A program made the position numbers and the translations under genes. 64,000 nucleotides of DNA from JACMNW01 sp031406155 (GTDB taxonomy: Bacteria > Pseudomonadota > Alphaproteobacteria > Rhodobacterales > Rhodobacteraceae), in NCBI GenBank assembly GCA_031406155.1, contig JANOGW010000003.1, positions 1 to 64,000 of the forward strand. Direction: 5' to 3'. Below, one piece after another: positions 44,292 to 53,466 of this stretch (its first letter is position 1; every line of letters begins with the position of its first letter). The notes beneath the pieces are model-generated. The model was not told where the DNA came from and made no database searches. It worked only from the letters and a program-made list of their open reading frames with translations.

Positions 44292-45269
44292 ATGGCTTGG
44301 CGACTGAAACTGGCACCGGAAAAGACGAATATCGACTTTTTCAAATTGCAGTATGTGACCTTCGGTTTTTCGATCTTCCTCGTGCTGGCGACGGCGGTAC
44401 TGGTGGCCACGATGGGGTTGAATTTCGGCATCGATTTTCGCGGTGGCACAACCATCCGCACCGAAAGCACCACGCCGGTCGATGTCGGAGTGTACCGCGC
44501 GGCTTTGTCCACCCTTGATCTGGGTGATGTGTCGATATCCGAAGTGTTCGATCCGGCCTTTCGCGCCGATCAGCACGTGGCCATGGTGCGTATTCAGGCG
44601 CAAGAGGGGTTTGAGGCGGTCACACCCGAGATCCTCACTGCGGTCGAGGCTGCGATGACGGTCGTCGATCCCGCGATTACCTTTCCTTCAGTCGAATCGG
44701 TGGGGCCGAAGGTGTCGTCCGAACTGATCTGGCAGGCGCTGCTGGCGGTTGCTGCAGGATCGCTTGGCATTCTGGCCTACGTCTGGGTGCGCTTTGAGTG
44801 GCAGTTTGCGGTCGGTACGGTTGTGGCCCTGATGCATGACGTCATCGTCACGGTTGGCGTATTCTCGCTGTTTCAGCTGAAGTTCGATCTGACCATCGTG
44901 GCGGCACTGCTGACCATTCTTGGCTATTCGGTCAACGATACGGTCGTCATCTTTGACCGCCTGCGCGAAAACATGTCGAAATACAAAGCCATGCCGCTGC
45001 GAGAAATGATGAACCTGACCGCGAACGAAACCCTGAGCCGGACATTGATGACCGCAACGACGGTTCTGATATCGCTGACCGCCCTGCTGATCTTTGGTGG
45101 CGACGTGATGCGGGGATTCGTCTTCGCGATGTTCTTTGGTGTCATCGTCGGCACCTATTCGACGCTGTATGTGGCCAAGAATATTGTGCTATTCCTTGGT
45201 ATCAACCGCGATGAAAAGCCGAAGAAAGCCAATTCCGACGAGAATGATTTCGCCAATATCGATGCCTGA
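44292..45269 (+). CDS. secF: Protein translocase subunit SecF
   Basis: 325 residues from the ATG at 44292. GIDFRGGTTIR near the N-terminus, the SVNDTVVIFDRLREN motif in the membrane domain and six transmembrane helices identify SecF. 11 bases after secD. Confidence 0.95.
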   Translation: MAWRLKLAPEKTNIDFFKLQYVTFGFSIFLVLATAVLVATMGLNFGIDFRGGTTIRTESTTPVDVGVYRAALSTLDLGDVSISEVFDPAFRADQHVAMVRIQAQEGFEAVTPEILTAVEAAMTVVDPAITFPSVESVGPKVSSELIWQALLAVAAGSLGILAYVWVRFEWQFAVGTVVALMHDVIVTVGVFSLFQLKFDLTIVAALLTILGYSVNDTVVIFDRLRENMSKYKAMPLREMMNLTANETLSRTLMTATTVLISLTALLIFGGDVMRGFVFAMFFGVIVGTYSTLYVAKNIVLFLGINRDEKPKKANSDENDFANIDA

Positions 45270-45272
45270 TCC

Positions 45273-45626
45273 ATGCGCCTGACCGAGATCACCTATGACA
45301 CGGCCAAACCCATAGATGGCTATGGACCCGGGTTTTTCCGTGTCGATGGCAAGGTGCTGCATGGCCCGTGCCTGATCACGCCCTGGGGGGCAGGGGCGTG
45401 GGGCGGGCTGGGCGATGTGGCAGCCGTGCTGGCATTGTTGGGCAAGATTGACGTGCTGTTCATCGGCATGGGGGCCGAGATTGCGCATATTGCCCCGGAT
45501 TTTCGCGATGCGCTGGAAAGCGCGGGCATCGGTGTCGAGGTGATGAATTCGCCCGCTGCCGCGCGTACCTACAATGTGCTGTTGTCCGAAGGCCGGCGGA
45601 TTGCCGCAGCCCTGTTGCCGGTGTGA
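45273..45626 (+). CDS. Mth938/AAMDC-domain protein
   Basis: 117 residues, the entire small domain. Conserved segments are IDGYGPGFFRVDG, ITPWGAGAWG and the late ARTYNVLLSEGRRIAAALL. Related to NDUFAF3; function not firmly known. Three bases after secF and in the same operon before the ccm genes, as in related genomes. Confidence 0.88.
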   Translation: MRLTEITYDTAKPIDGYGPGFFRVDGKVLHGPCLITPWGAGAWGGLGDVAAVLALLGKIDVLFIGMGAEIAHIAPDFRDALESAGIGVEVMNSPAAARTYNVLLSEGRRIAAALLPV

Positions 45627-45663
45627 CCTTTCAGGACGCACGAAAGTGGTCTAGGTCTGCGCT

Positions 45664-46284
45664 ATGGACCTGACGCTGACCGATCTGGCATGCGCGCGCG
45701 GGGGGCTGCGGGTCCTTGAGGGGGTAACCTTCACGCTGGCACCCGGTCATGCCCTGATCCTGCAAGGCCGCAATGGCATCGGCAAGACCACGCTTTTGCG
45801 CACCATTGCCGGGCTGCAACCGCCCCTGTCTGGCAAGATCAGCGCCGATCCCGATAGCATCGCCTACGCCGGGCATGCCGACGGGTTGAAGCCGACGCTG
45901 ACTGCGCGGGAAAACCTTGACTTCTGGGCTGCGATCTTTGGTTCGAATGATACGACCGCAGCGTTATCCGCCTTGCATCTGACCCCGCTCGCCCATCGGC
46001 CGACGGCCACGCTGTCTGCCGGGCAGAAGCGCCGCCTTGGCCTAGCACGCCTGCTGGTGACGGGGCGGCGCATCTGGCTGCTGGACGAGCCAACGGTGTC
46101 GCTTGATACCGCCGCAACCGCACTGTTTGCTTCGATGATCTCACGTCATCTGGGGCAGGGTGGGTCTGCCATCATCGCAAGTCATATCGATCTGGGTTTG
46201 ACCGAGGCAACCGCGCTGAACCTTGCGTCCTACGCAAGTCGCCTGACACTGCCTGCCAATGCCTTCGACGGGGTGACGGCATGA
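45664..46284 (+). CDS. ccmA: Heme exporter ATP-binding protein CcmA
   Basis: 206 residues. ABC ATPase with Walker A GRNGIGKTT (35-43), signature LSAGQKRRLGLARL and Walker B IWLLDEPT. Releases holoCcmE from the CcmCD complex during cytochrome c maturation. Overlaps ccmB (ATGA). Confidence 0.94.
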   Translation: MDLTLTDLACARGGLRVLEGVTFTLAPGHALILQGRNGIGKTTLLRTIAGLQPPLSGKISADPDSIAYAGHADGLKPTLTARENLDFWAAIFGSNDTTAALSALHLTPLAHRPTATLSAGQKRRLGLARLLVTGRRIWLLDEPTVSLDTAATALFASMISRHLGQGGSAIIASHIDLGLTEATALNLASYASRLTLPANAFDGVTA

Positions 46285-46937
46285 TCGCCCTTCTGACCCG
46301 CGATCTGGCGCTGGCCACCCGTGCGGGCGGCGGTTTTGGCCTTGGGCTTGCGTTCTTCTTGCTGGTTGCCGTTCTGGTGCCGCTTGGCGTAGGGCCCGAG
46401 CCTGAAACCCTTGCGCGGATCGCGCCCGGCATTTTGTGGGTGGGGGCATTGCTGGCCTGCCTATTGTCGCTGGACCGGCTGTTTTCACTGGATGCCGAAG
46501 ACGGGTCGCTTGATCTGCTGGTCACAGCACCGATCCCGCTCGAGGCGATCGTTGCGGTGAAATCGCTGGCTCACTGGATCGTCACCGGCCTGCCGCTGAC
46601 GCTGGCGGCCCCGGCGCTTGGTCTTTTGCTCAACCTGCCGCTGCCGGCGTATCCATGGTTGATTGCCGCCTTTGCGCTTGGCACGCCCGCATTGTCGGTG
46701 ATCGGGGCGTTCGGCGCGGCGCTGACGGTTGGTCTGAAACGTGGGGGCCTGCTGTTATCACTGCTGGTGCTGCCGCTTTATGTACCGACGCTAATCTTCG
46801 GGGCTGAAGTGATTCGGCGTGGTGCCGGCGGACTTGACGCAGCAACGCCCTTGCTGCTGCTTGCCGGGATTACGCTTGGCTCTGCAGCGCTGCTGCCGTT
46901 CGCCTCGGCTGCGGCAATCCGCGTCAACCTGACGTGA
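46281..46937 (+). CDS. ccmB: Heme exporter membrane protein CcmB
   Basis: 218 residues with six transmembrane helices, matching CcmB. The segment LDRLFSLDAEDGSLDLL after the second helix is conserved in the family. Partner of CcmA. Confidence 0.94.
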   Translation: MIALLTRDLALATRAGGGFGLGLAFFLLVAVLVPLGVGPEPETLARIAPGILWVGALLACLLSLDRLFSLDAEDGSLDLLVTAPIPLEAIVAVKSLAHWIVTGLPLTLAAPALGLLLNLPLPAYPWLIAAFALGTPALSVIGAFGAALTVGLKRGGLLLSLLVLPLYVPTLIFGAEVIRRGAGGLDAATPLLLLAGITLGSAALLPFASAAAIRVNLT

Positions 46938-46989
46938 GCGATCCATGCTAACACTTGCAGCCAACACGAAGGGGCCATAGCGATTGCCA

Positions 46990-47718
46990 ATGTCGATCTG
47001 GGACTACGCCAATCCAAAAAAGTTCATGGACGCCTCCGGCGCAGTGCTGCCTTGGGTCGCGGCGCTTGCGGGCCTTTGCCTGATCGCAGGCATAGGCTGG
47101 GGCTTTTTCTTCACGCCCGATGCCGTGAATTTCGGGGCTACAGTCAAGATCATCTACCTGCATGTGCCCTCCGCCATGATGGCGATCAATGCCTGGGTCA
47201 TGATGCTGGTGGCAAGCCTGATCTGGCTGATACGGCGCCACCATGTGTCTGCCCTTGCTGCCAAAGCTGCAGCGCCCGTAGGGTTGACCATGACATTGAT
47301 CGCCCTGCTAACCGGCGCAATCTGGGGGCAACCGATGTGGGGCACCTGGTGGGCGTGGGACCCGCGTCTGACCTCGTTCCTGATCCTGACGCTGTTCTAT
47401 CTTGGCTACCTTGCGCTTTGGCAGGCGGTTGAAAACCCCGATACCGCCGCCGATCTGACATCCGTTCTATGCATCGTCGGCTCGGTTTTTGCCCTGCTCA
47501 GCCGCTATGCCGTCAACTTCTGGAATCAAGGCCTGCATCAGGGCGCGTCGCTGTCGCTGGACAAGAAAGAGAACGTCTCGGATGTGTACTACCTGCCATT
47601 GCTGATTTGCATCGCGGGATTTGTTCTGCTGTTCGTTGCGTTGGTCCTTCTGCGGACCAGAACAGAGATCAGGGCGCGCCGCCTTGCTGCCCTGCTTTTG
47701 CGCGAAAGGATGGCGTGA
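46990..47718 (+). CDS. ccmC: Heme lyase component CcmC
   Basis: 242 residues from the ATG at 46990 (a TTG two codons upstream is in frame). Six transmembrane helices and the heme-handling tryptophan-rich motif WGTWWAWDPRLTS. The histidines in IIYLHVPSA and near NFWNQGLHQG are the expected axial ligands. Its stop overlaps ccmD. Confidence 0.95.
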   Translation: MSIWDYANPKKFMDASGAVLPWVAALAGLCLIAGIGWGFFFTPDAVNFGATVKIIYLHVPSAMMAINAWVMMLVASLIWLIRRHHVSALAAKAAAPVGLTMTLIALLTGAIWGQPMWGTWWAWDPRLTSFLILTLFYLGYLALWQAVENPDTAADLTSVLCIVGSVFALLSRYAVNFWNQGLHQGASLSLDKKENVSDVYYLPLLICIAGFVLLFVALVLLRTRTEIRARRLAALLLRERMA

Positions 47719-47873
47719 TGGATCTGGGCAAGTATGGGCAGGTTGTGCTTTGGTCCTATGTTGCGGCAATCGGGCTGATCGCCGTCTTGATCGCGTTCAG
47801 CCTTTGGCAAGCCGCCAAAACCCGCCGAGCCTTGCGCGAGGTTGAAGCGCGGCAGGAACAGATCAATGGCTAA
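47718..47873 (+). CDS. ccmD: Heme exporter protein CcmD
   Basis: 51 residues: a short N-terminus, one transmembrane helix (about 12-31) and a charged cytosolic tail. Size, place after ccmC and the TRRALREVEARQ-like tail identify CcmD, which stabilises the CcmC-CcmE contact. Overlaps ccmC (TGATG) and ccmG. Confidence 0.88.
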   Translation: MDLGKYGQVVLWSYVAAIGLIAVLIAFSLWQAAKTRRALREVEARQEQING

Positions 47874-48399
47874 ACTTCTCATGATCTTGCCCCCGCTGAT
47901 TTTCGCAGGCCTCGCCACCACATTTTATGTCGGCATGAACCGTGATAATCCCGATGGCCTTCCCTCTGCCTTCATCGGCCAGACTGCCCCGGCGTTGCCC
48001 ACAAAACCGCTGGCCGAACTGCCGCAGTTGACGGCAGCAGACCTGAACACCGGGCAGGTCACACTGGTAAATTTCTGGGCCAGTTGGTGCCCACCATGCC
48101 GCGCCGAACACCCGGTGCTCATGCAAATGGCGGCAGACGGCGTTCGTGTCGCTGGCATCAACTTCAAAGACAGCGCTGAAGATGCCAGCGCCTATCTGGC
48201 GAGCGACGGCAACCCGTTTTTTGCTATGGGCTTCGATCCGCAAGGGCGTTCGGCGATCGACTGGGGTGTAACTGCGCCGCCTGAAACCTTTATCGTCGGC
48301 GGCGACGGCAAGGTGCTGCTGCGCTTTATCGGGCCGTTGGTTGGAAGCTATTATGAACAATCCTTCGTCCCGGCTTTGAAGGCGGCATTAGCGCAATAG
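47866..48399 (+). CDS. ccmG: Thiol:disulfide interchange protein CcmG/DsbE
   Basis: 177 residues from the ATG at 47866. One N-terminal membrane anchor, then a periplasmic thioredoxin domain with active site C75-P-P-C78 in FWASWCPPCR and the GINFKD and GAPPE-type (VTAPPETF) segments of the CcmG family. Keeps apocytochrome c heme-binding cysteines reduced. Confidence 0.94.
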   Translation: MAKLLMILPPLIFAGLATTFYVGMNRDNPDGLPSAFIGQTAPALPTKPLAELPQLTAADLNTGQVTLVNFWASWCPPCRAEHPVLMQMAADGVRVAGINFKDSAEDASAYLASDGNPFFAMGFDPQGRSAIDWGVTAPPETFIVGGDGKVLLRFIGPLVGSYYEQSFVPALKAALAQ

Positions 48400-48421
48400 G
48401 CAGTCCATGGCCTGCGCGACA

Positions 48422-48580
48422 TCACGTGCTCAGCCGCACCAGCCCGACAATCATCACTGCGAAAAACCCGAGTTCCAGCCAAGGCATCGACAATAAAGTC
48501 AGGCCCGGCAGGGTGTCGCGCAACCGTGGTATGATAAAAAGCCGTTGTGGCGGGGCAAGGGGCAAAAGGCGGCTGTGCAT
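48422..48580 (-). CDS. Possible small membrane protein
   Basis: 52 codons. GGAG lies 7 bases before the ATG, a well-placed ribosome site. The N-terminal half is basic and the last 20 residues (from about 33) form one hydrophobic helix. No family recognised. Placed between ccmG and the acnA terminator, in the gap of the two converging transcripts. Short, so support is limited. Confidence 0.42.
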   Translation of the reverse strand: MHSRLLPLAPPQRLFIIPRLRDTLPGLTLLSMPWLELGFFAVMIVGLVRLST

Positions 48581-48636
48581 CTGGGGTCTCCGTTCAGGTC
48601 GTTGTGCAGCCAGTTTGCCTTTTGGAACTTAACAAG

Positions 48637-48664
48637 AACAAAAGGCCCGGAACGCCCGGGCCTT
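48637..48664 (-). terminator. Intrinsic terminator of acnA
   Basis: AAGGCCCGG (48642-48650) pairs with CCGGGCCTT (48656-48664) around a 5-base loop. On the minus strand the stem is followed by TTGTTCTTGTT. It sits 62 bases after the acnA stop. Confidence 0.8.
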
Positions 48665-48726
48665 AAATTTTGGAAACATTCTGTTTCTACTTGAGGTTGT
48701 GTTGCGCGGTCCTCAGACCGGTGCAA

Positions 48727-51414
48727 TCACGCCGGTCTTGCAAGATTGCGCAACACGTAATGCAGCACCCCACCGTGTTCGACATATTCGATCTCGATCT
48801 CGGTATCGATGCGGCACTTGATCTGGATGGTTTTTGTCTTGCCATCGGACGACATGATCGTGCATGGCACCGTTGAAAGCGGCTTAAGATCACCCTCCAA
48901 CCCGCTGATCGAAATCACTTCGTCGCCCTTCAACCCGAGTGACTTCCGCGTATCGTTACCCATAAACTCAAACGGAATAACCCCCATGCCTACCAAATTC
49001 GACCGGTGAATACGCTCGAACGACTCAGCGATTACCGCCTTCACGCCCAGCAATGCCGTGCCCTTGGCCGCCCAATCGCGCGAAGACCCCGCGCCATATT
49101 CGATGCCGCCAAAGATAACCAGCGGCGTGCCTGCCGCCTGATACGCCATCGAGGCATCGAAAATCGAGGTCTGCACGCCATCCGGCCCCAGTGTGTAGCC
49201 GCCTTCAACCGCGTCCAGCATTTCATTCTTGATGCGGATATTCGCGAAGGTACCGCGCATCATCACTTCATGGTTGCCACGTCGGGCCCCGTAGGAGTTG
49301 AATTCAGATACCGGAACCTGCCTTTCCGTCAGATACTTACCTGCCGGAGTTCCTGCTTTGAACGAACCTGCCGGGCTGATGTGATCGGTGGTTATCATGT
49401 CGCCCAACAGCGCCAATATCCGCGCGCCGGTAATGTTGCTGATCGTTCCGGGTGTCTTCGACATGCCCCGGAAATACGGCGGGTTCTGAATGTAGGTTGA
49501 TGCCGTAGGCCAATCATACGTCTCGCGGTCGGTGGTTTCGACCGCCTGCCATTTTTCATCGCCCTTGAACACGTCGGCGTATTTCTTCTGGAACGCGGCG
49601 CGGGTCACCGTCGCCTCCACCAGTTCGGCAATCTCGGCATTGCTCGGCCAGACATCCTTCAGGTAAACCGGACCGTTGGTGCCGATGCCCAGTGGTTCGG
49701 TGGTGATATCAATGTTCATGTCGCCCGCCAAAGCATAGGCCACCACAAGGGGCGGCGAGGCCAGATAGTTCGCCCGCACATCTGGCGAAATCCGCCCTTC
49801 AAAGTTGCGGTTGCCCGACAGCACCGATACCGCGACCAGATCGCCCTCGGCAATCGCCGCAGAAATCTCGGGCTGCAAGGGGCCGGAATTGCCGATGCAT
49901 GTGGTGCAGCCATAGCCGACAAGATTGAAGCCGATCGCATCCAGATCGGCCTGCAAACCCGCCGCCTCCAGATATTCCGACACGACCTGCGATCCTGGTG
50001 CCAGCGACGTCTTCACCCACGGCTTGCGCGTCAGACCCAGCGCGCGGGCTTTTCGCGCGACCAGCCCGGCCCCGATCATCACGTAAGGGTTAGAGGTGTT
50101 GGTGCACGACGTGATGGAGGCGATCACCACCTTACCTGACGACATTGTATAATCTTCCCCGGCAACCACGACCTGCTTGGCCATGGGCCGCTTGAACGAC
50201 GCCTCCATTTCGGTCGCAAAACCCGCTTTTGCATCGGTCAGCGCCACAAAATCCTGCGGCCGCTTTGGCCCTGATATCGCCGGCACAATAGTGCCCATGT
50301 CCAATTCCAGCGTCGAGGTATAAATCGGCGCGTAGTCCGCCCCGCGCCACATGCCATTGGCTTTCGCGTAAGCCTCCACCAGCACCACACGTGCCTCATC
50401 CCGGCCGGTGCCGCGCAGATAGCGCAGGGTTTCGTTGTCAATCGGGAAGAAGCCGCATGTCGCGCCGTATTCGGGTGCCATGTTGGCAATTGTCGCGCGG
50501 TCGGCCAGCGGCAGGCGGTCAAGCCCGTCGCCGTAAAACTCAACAAACTTGTTCACCACCCCATGCTTGCGCAGCATCTGCACAACCTTCAGCACCAGAT
50601 CAGTCGCGGTCGTGCCCTCAATCATCGTGCCGGTCAACTTGAAGCCCACCACCTCGGGGATCAGCATCGACACCGGTTGCCCCAGCATCGCGGCCTCCGC
50701 CTCAATCCCGCCGACACCCCAGCCCAGAACGGCCAGCCCGTTGACCATGGTGGTGTGGCTGTCGGTGCCGACAAGCGTATCAGGATAGGCCACCTTCACC
50801 TCATGCTGATCTGCATCGATCCACACCGTCTGGGCCAGATATTCCAGGTTCACCTGATGGCAGATGCCGGTTCCGGGCGGCACGACGCGAAAGTTGTTGA
50901 ACGCCTTCTGGCCCCATTTCAGGAACACATACCGCTCCATGTTCCGCTCATACTCGCGGTCCACGTTCACTTGAAACGCACGCGGGGTGCCAAATTCGTC
51001 GATCATCACCGAATGGTCGATCACCAGATCCACAGGGGCCAGGGGGTTGATCTGCTGCGCATTGCCACCCAGACCCAGAATGCCATCGCGCATCGCGGCC
51101 AGATCAACCACTGCCGGAACCCCGGTGAAATCCTGCATCAGCACGCGGGCAGGGCGGTAGGCAATCTCGCGCGGGTTGCGGCCACCCTTGGTGGCCCATT
51201 CGGCAAAAGCGCGAATGTCATCGACCGTGACCGTCTTGCCATCCTCGAACCGCAGCATGTTCTCCAGCACCACCTTGAGGCTGGCCGGAAGGCGCGAAAA
51301 ATCGCCCAATCCCGCCGCTTGTGCTGCGGGGATCGAGTAGTAGTCAACTGATGCCCCCCCAGCAGTCAGCGTCTTGCGGGTTTTCTGGCTGTCATGTCCA
51401 ACGGTGACGGTCAT
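48727..51414 (-). CDS. acnA: Aconitate hydratase A
   Basis: 895 residues from the ATG at 51414. Monomeric IRP/AcnA-type aconitase: a VDLVIDHSVMIDEFG segment, the GTDSHTTMVNGL motif, cluster-ligand cysteines in SCTNTSNP and in YGCTTCIGNSGP, and the C-terminal swivel domain with YGAGSSRDWAAKG. TCA-cycle enzyme with a 4Fe-4S cluster. Confidence 0.96.
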   Translation of the reverse strand: MTVTVGHDSQKTRKTLTAGGASVDYYSIPAAQAAGLGDFSRLPASLKVVLENMLRFEDGKTVTVDDIRAFAEWATKGGRNPREIAYRPARVLMQDFTGVPAVVDLAAMRDGILGLGGNAQQINPLAPVDLVIDHSVMIDEFGTPRAFQVNVDREYERNMERYVFLKWGQKAFNNFRVVPPGTGICHQVNLEYLAQTVWIDADQHEVKVAYPDTLVGTDSHTTMVNGLAVLGWGVGGIEAEAAMLGQPVSMLIPEVVGFKLTGTMIEGTTATDLVLKVVQMLRKHGVVNKFVEFYGDGLDRLPLADRATIANMAPEYGATCGFFPIDNETLRYLRGTGRDEARVVLVEAYAKANGMWRGADYAPIYTSTLELDMGTIVPAISGPKRPQDFVALTDAKAGFATEMEASFKRPMAKQVVVAGEDYTMSSGKVVIASITSCTNTSNPYVMIGAGLVARKARALGLTRKPWVKTSLAPGSQVVSEYLEAAGLQADLDAIGFNLVGYGCTTCIGNSGPLQPEISAAIAEGDLVAVSVLSGNRNFEGRISPDVRANYLASPPLVVAYALAGDMNIDITTEPLGIGTNGPVYLKDVWPSNAEIAELVEATVTRAAFQKKYADVFKGDEKWQAVETTDRETYDWPTASTYIQNPPYFRGMSKTPGTISNITGARILALLGDMITTDHISPAGSFKAGTPAGKYLTERQVPVSEFNSYGARRGNHEVMMRGTFANIRIKNEMLDAVEGGYTLGPDGVQTSIFDASMAYQAAGTPLVIFGGIEYGAGSSRDWAAKGTALLGVKAVIAESFERIHRSNLVGMGVIPFEFMGNDTRKSLGLKGDEVISISGLEGDLKPLSTVPCTIMSSDGKTKTIQIKCRIDTEIEIEYVEHGGVLHYVLRNLARPA

Positions 51415-51771
51415 CGTGTTCTCCTGTGCTGGCGGGGGCAATCTGATCGGTTCGGCTAAAGCAGGATGACGTTTGAAGGAAACATCAGCCTGCCCTTGTT
51501 TCTGAGTGGACGCGTGTTTGATGAATAAACCCGGTACCCACTTTTCCTCATCACGCCCTACCGCAGTCTTGCCCGACTCTCTGGCTGCAAGGCAAGCTTT
51601 CCTTACTCAGTGTATACAATGGTATGCAGAATATTTCCATTCATTTTGTTGCGACGGAACTGCGGTATTTCCACAACACTTTACGGTCACGCAGCCTCGC
51701 AAAACCTTGATTGGTGAATGTTGATCCAACTGGTGTAGGAAATCGTGATGGTTTTACGAATGGAAGAAGTC
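51415..51771. other. Divergent intergenic region with a partial repeat copy
   Basis: 357 bases between acnA and the DUF1223 gene, expected to hold both promoters. At 51527-51545 it contains AAACCCGGTACCCACTTTT, which matches the 3' half of the dispersed hairpin repeat with one difference. The hairpin half is missing. No gene is supported. Confidence 0.55.
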
Positions 51772-52473
51772 ATGCGTCAGATTATCAGCTTTGCGTGTGG
51801 CCTGTGGCTTTGCATGTCGGCGTCGGCTTTTGCGCAATCGCAACCCGTTGTTGTGGTCGAACTTTATACTTCGCAGGGCTGTTCGTCCTGCCCACCTGCT
51901 GATGACTTCCTAGCCATGTTGGCAATGGAGCCGTCCATCATACCCCTTGCACTGCATGTCGATTATTGGGACTACATCGGGTGGGCGGACAAATTTGCCG
52001 ATCCAAAATTTACGACCCGGCAAAAGAATTACGCTCAGGTCGCGGGGACGAAATCGATCTACACGCCGCAGATGATCGTGGGGGGCGTCGACCACGTCCG
52101 CGGTTTCAACCGTGAGCAAACGGTTGAGTTCATTCGCAAGCATCTAGGCGCAGCGCAAGACATCGGTCTGACCCTTGACCGCCGCGGCAACACCCTGACA
52201 ATCAAGGCCCGTCCAAACGAACGGCTTGGTAGCAGGGCCATCATTCAACTTGTGCGCTACCTCCCGTCCGAGACCGTGAATATTGAACGGGGTGAGAATG
52301 CAGGCCGATCGATAACCTACTATAATATCGTGAAATCTTGGCAGACCATCGGTGATTGGTCCGGGGTTGACCCCCTGAACATCGAGACCAGCGTAAACGG
52401 TGATGACCCGGTGGTTGTCATCATCCAGCAAGAAGGTCCGGCTTATATCGTCGCCGCGGCGCGGTTGGACTAG
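51772..52473 (+). CDS. Secreted DUF1223 thioredoxin-fold protein
   Basis: 233 residues from the ATG at 51772 (GGAAG upstream). A signal peptide (1-22), then ELYTSQGCSSCPPAD with C37-S-S-C40, like a redox-active CXXC at the start of a thioredoxin-like fold. Conserved HVDYWDYIGWAD and YTPQMIVGG are DUF1223 hallmarks. Function unknown. The TAG stop is provided by the edge of the dispersed repeat. Confidence 0.85.
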   Translation: MRQIISFACGLWLCMSASAFAQSQPVVVVELYTSQGCSSCPPADDFLAMLAMEPSIIPLALHVDYWDYIGWADKFADPKFTTRQKNYAQVAGTKSIYTPQMIVGGVDHVRGFNREQTVEFIRKHLGAAQDIGLTLDRRGNTLTIKARPNERLGSRAIIQLVRYLPSETVNIERGENAGRSITYYNIVKSWQTIGDWSGVDPLNIETSVNGDDPVVVIIQQEGPAYIVAAARLD

Positions 52474-52582
52474 GGCTTGTCCGACAAAAGTGGTTTCCGG
52501 TTCCGTCGAAAGACAAGCGCAACGCAATAGGGCCAAAGGCTGTCGAATTATACTATGATCGTCAGACAGACTTTCAGGCTTA
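52472..52582 (-). repeat. Dispersed hairpin repeat element, copy 2
   Basis: Inverted relative to copy 1 at 22381-22487. Shares CCACTTTTGTCGGACAAGC exactly, GTCTTTCGAC, and the loop core CGATCATAGTAT. The hairpin arms are imperfect but still pair (AAAGGCTGTC with GACAGACTTT). It fills the whole gap between the convergent DUF1223 and acyltransferase genes and supplies the TAG stop of the first and the TAA stop of the second. Confidence 0.82.
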
Positions 52583-53455
52583 CTTCTTCCAGCGTTTGTG
52601 GATCCAGAACCACTGCTCGGGGTTGGCCCTGACCCTTGCCTCAAGGCTTGACGTCATAGCCGCAGTCATCGTCGTGGCATCGCTGGCCGGAATGGGCGCT
52701 TCAAGTTCGATGGCGAAAGTAAGCCCATCCATCTGCCGGGTCGCGTAAAACGGAATGAGCAGCGCGTCGTATCTAAGTGCCAAGGCTGCCGCCGATGTTG
52801 CGGTTCGTGCGGCCCGCCCAAGAAACGGGAAGCTCTCAGCCCCGCGCACGTCTTGATCGAACAGCAAGACCAGCTGCCCGCCGGTTCGCAGATGCCTCAC
52901 AAAACCTGTCGTGCCGCGCTGGCCTTGGGCGAAAACAGGGCCACCGAACGCTTCCATCGTACGGACGTAGTGTTCGTTGAAATAGCTGTTGCGCGCCGGT
53001 CGATATAGCCCGCCCACGGAAAATCCACGGGCAACCAGGCTGGCACGCCCGGCCTCGTAGTTGCCAAAGTGGCCAGACACCAGAATTGCGGCCTGACCCC
53101 TCGCCTTTGCCTCGTACAGGGCGGCAACGCCGGGGCCCACCGGATCTATCTTTGCCATGCGGACCATGAAATCTGCGGTCGAATAGTTTTCGATCAGTGA
53201 CCGGCCCGCATTATCCGACACCTGTGCTGCGATAATTTGGCGCTGCGTCAGCGGAACATCTGGCCAGATCAGCGCCAGATTATCCAATGCCCGTGTCCGA
53301 TACCCGGCGAATGGCGCTATGATGCGCCGCGTCACGGCACCAAAGAACGGCACGCGCCAAGCGTAGGGCATCAGTAGGGCGCATTCGATCAGACTGCGCA
53401 GCACCGCATTCTCAACCCAGTGTCGGGCATTCGCGTGCGGTCGTTCGGCATCCAT
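52580..53455 (-). CDS. LpxL/HtrB-family lysophospholipid acyltransferase
   Basis: 291 residues from the ATG at 53455. Membrane-associated acyltransferase with the catalytic motif HFGNYE (HX4E), a GLYRPARN segment and LLFDQDVRG, matching late lipid A acyltransferases. Adds secondary acyl chains to lipid A or acts on ornithine lipids. Located 11 bases beyond the DMT gene and cotranscribed. Confidence 0.86.
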   Translation of the reverse strand: MDAERPHANARHWVENAVLRSLIECALLMPYAWRVPFFGAVTRRIIAPFAGYRTRALDNLALIWPDVPLTQRQIIAAQVSDNAGRSLIENYSTADFMVRMAKIDPVGPGVAALYEAKARGQAAILVSGHFGNYEAGRASLVARGFSVGGLYRPARNSYFNEHYVRTMEAFGGPVFAQGQRGTTGFVRHLRTGGQLVLLFDQDVRGAESFPFLGRAARTATSAAALALRYDALLIPFYATRQMDGLTFAIELEAPIPASDATTMTAAMTSSLEARVRANPEQWFWIHKRWKK

Positions 53456-53466
53456 TTCGCCTGTCC

